This document shows positions 14,595-15,311 of a stretch of 15,311 nucleotides of DNA, in pieces; within the stretch, counting starts at the first letter, position 1, and every line of letters begins with the position of its first letter. This DNA comes from an uncultured Clostridium sp. Lineage in GTDB: Bacteria; Bacillota; Clostridia; Lachnospirales; Lachnospiraceae. The position numbers and the translations under genes are program-made. The notes below the pieces were generated by a model, which ran no database searches, was not told the DNA's origin, and was given only the letters and a program-made list of their open reading frames with translations. The stretch lies in assembly GCA_958349075.1 (NCBI GenBank), contig CATWBR010000046.1, forward strand, positions 1 through 15,311, given 5' to 3'.

Positions 14595-15311
14595 CTATTC
14601 TGCGATTTCCAATGTCACTCTGTGGGTCTTGAAATATTCGATATAATCGTTTTCCGGCAGCTTGTCCGTGATGATCAGGTCAAAATCCTTAAGCTGAGAA
14701 TAGGTCATCAGGGAGGTCTGGTTAAATTTTGTGTGGTCGATCAGCAGGATATGTTCCAGGCTCTGGGCCATTGCGACTTTTTTTACCTCGTATTCTTCGG
14801 AGGTCGCATTCGTGACCCCGCTCTGCAGAGAGGCGGCGGTACAGGCCATAAAAGCCTTGCTGATATTGTAGGTGCCCAGGCTATTGATACAGGGGACGCC
14901 CACCAGTGAGGCGGTGTTGTGGTTTAATACGCCCGGCAGGGCAATCACATTGATATTGGGAAAATTCAGCACACGGTACATGAACTGGACACTGTTTGTA
15001 ATGATCGTCAGCCCCTGTATGTTGGTAATATAGCTCAGGATACTTAAGGTTGAAGTACCGGTGTCCACAAAAATAGTATCCCCGGGCTGAATGTGGATGG
15101 CAGCCTGTCCGGCAATCCTGTTCTTTAAATCTATATTCTTAGTGTCTCTGTCGTTGAAGGGGAGCAGTTCCTTTACGGAAAAAGGCGGATGCATGGCGGT
15201 GACGCCTCCGTACACTTTCTTGACGGTTCCTTTCTCGGACAAAATATTCAGATCCCTCAGTAGCGTGTTTTTGGAAATACGGAAAATTTCGCAGAGCCTG
15301 TCGCTGGTGAC
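14595..15311 (-). CDS. DeoR-family transcriptional regulator, N-terminus cut by the window end
   Basis: This is a sugar-phosphate-responsive DNA-binding regulator. The window shows 238 residues, and the reading frame runs off the right edge without a start. About 10-20 residues are probably missing, since DeoR proteins are near 250. The visible part begins inside the helix-turn-helix (TSDRLCEIFRISKNTLLRDLNILSEKG), followed by a VYGG hinge. The effector domain then carries DTGTST (83-88) and TNS, typical of the phosphosugar-binding DeoRC fold. A TTG at 15240-15242 is not the real start because homologous HTH sequence continues upstream of it. DeoR proteins usually control adjacent sugar operons, so its target probably lies beyond the window rather than among the genes here. 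The ligand is unknown. Confidence 0.9.
   Translation of the reverse strand, partial: VTSDRLCEIFRISKNTLLRDLNILSEKGTVKKVYGGVTAMHPPFSVKELLPFNDRDTKNIDLKNRIAGQAAIHIQPGDTIFVDTGTSTLSILSYITNIQGLTIITNSVQFMYRVLNFPNINVIALPGVLNHNTASLVGVPCINSLGTYNISKAFMACTAASLQSGVTNATSEEYEVKKVAMAQSLEHILLIDHTKFNQTSLMTYSQLKDFDLIITDKLPENDYIEYFKTHRVTLEIAE

Overview
The window looks like a chromosomal segment of an anaerobic Firmicute of the Clostridia, most likely a Lachnospiraceae gut bacterium of the Enterocloster/Lachnoclostridium type. This rests on moderate GC content, strong AGGAGG-type ribosome binding sites, consensus sigma-A promoters, an M-box magnesium riboswitch and the family mix (TRAP transporter, YfcC carrier, BrnQ, MATE/MarR). 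The taxonomic call is an inference from style and was not tested by database search. No rRNA, tRNA, CRISPR array, insertion sequence or phage gene is visible.

Layout. (1) Positions 42-6111, plus strand: a promoter and six genes packed as one catabolic operon. These are a TRAP transporter (DctP lipoprotein, DctQ, DctM), an IolC-like PfkB sugar kinase, a class I (DhnA/LsrF-type) aldolase and a zinc-dependent medium-chain dehydrogenase. Together they suggest import of an acidic carbohydrate, oxidation, phosphorylation and aldol cleavage to triose-level products. No other inositol gene is present, so the substrate is open. (2) 6133-7907, minus strand: a MATE exporter translationally coupled to a MarR regulator, ending 21 bp from the convergent catabolic operon. 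(3) 7908-8227: a 320-bp divergent intergenic region with an AT-rich repeat block that may be the MarR operator, an orphan plus-strand terminator that could end a small RNA, and a promoter with a palindrome for the next operon. (4) 8228-11057, plus strand: a YfcC-family carrier followed by an AbgB-like M20 amidohydrolase, probably an uptake-and-hydrolysis pair. (5) 11146-12489: a BrnQ branched-chain amino acid:cation symporter. (6) 12528-14416: a perfect-consensus promoter, about 90 nt of extra leader, an M-box riboswitch with a Rho-independent terminator, and the MgtE Mg2+ channel it controls. (7) 14454-14546: an elaborate branched stem-loop terminator. (8) 14595 to the window end, minus strand: a DeoR-family regulator that lacks its first residues because the window stops.

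The 595-bp gap between brnQ and mgtE is filled by the promoter, extra leader, M-box, terminator and about 180 nt of untranslated leader, which may contain one small ORF.

The most novel-looking element is the TRAP/kinase/aldolase/dehydrogenase operon. The clearest regulatory element is the M-box, for which an antiterminator pairing can be proposed from the sequence. The candidate small RNA at 7956-8118 and the branched terminator at 14454-14546 also deserve a check.
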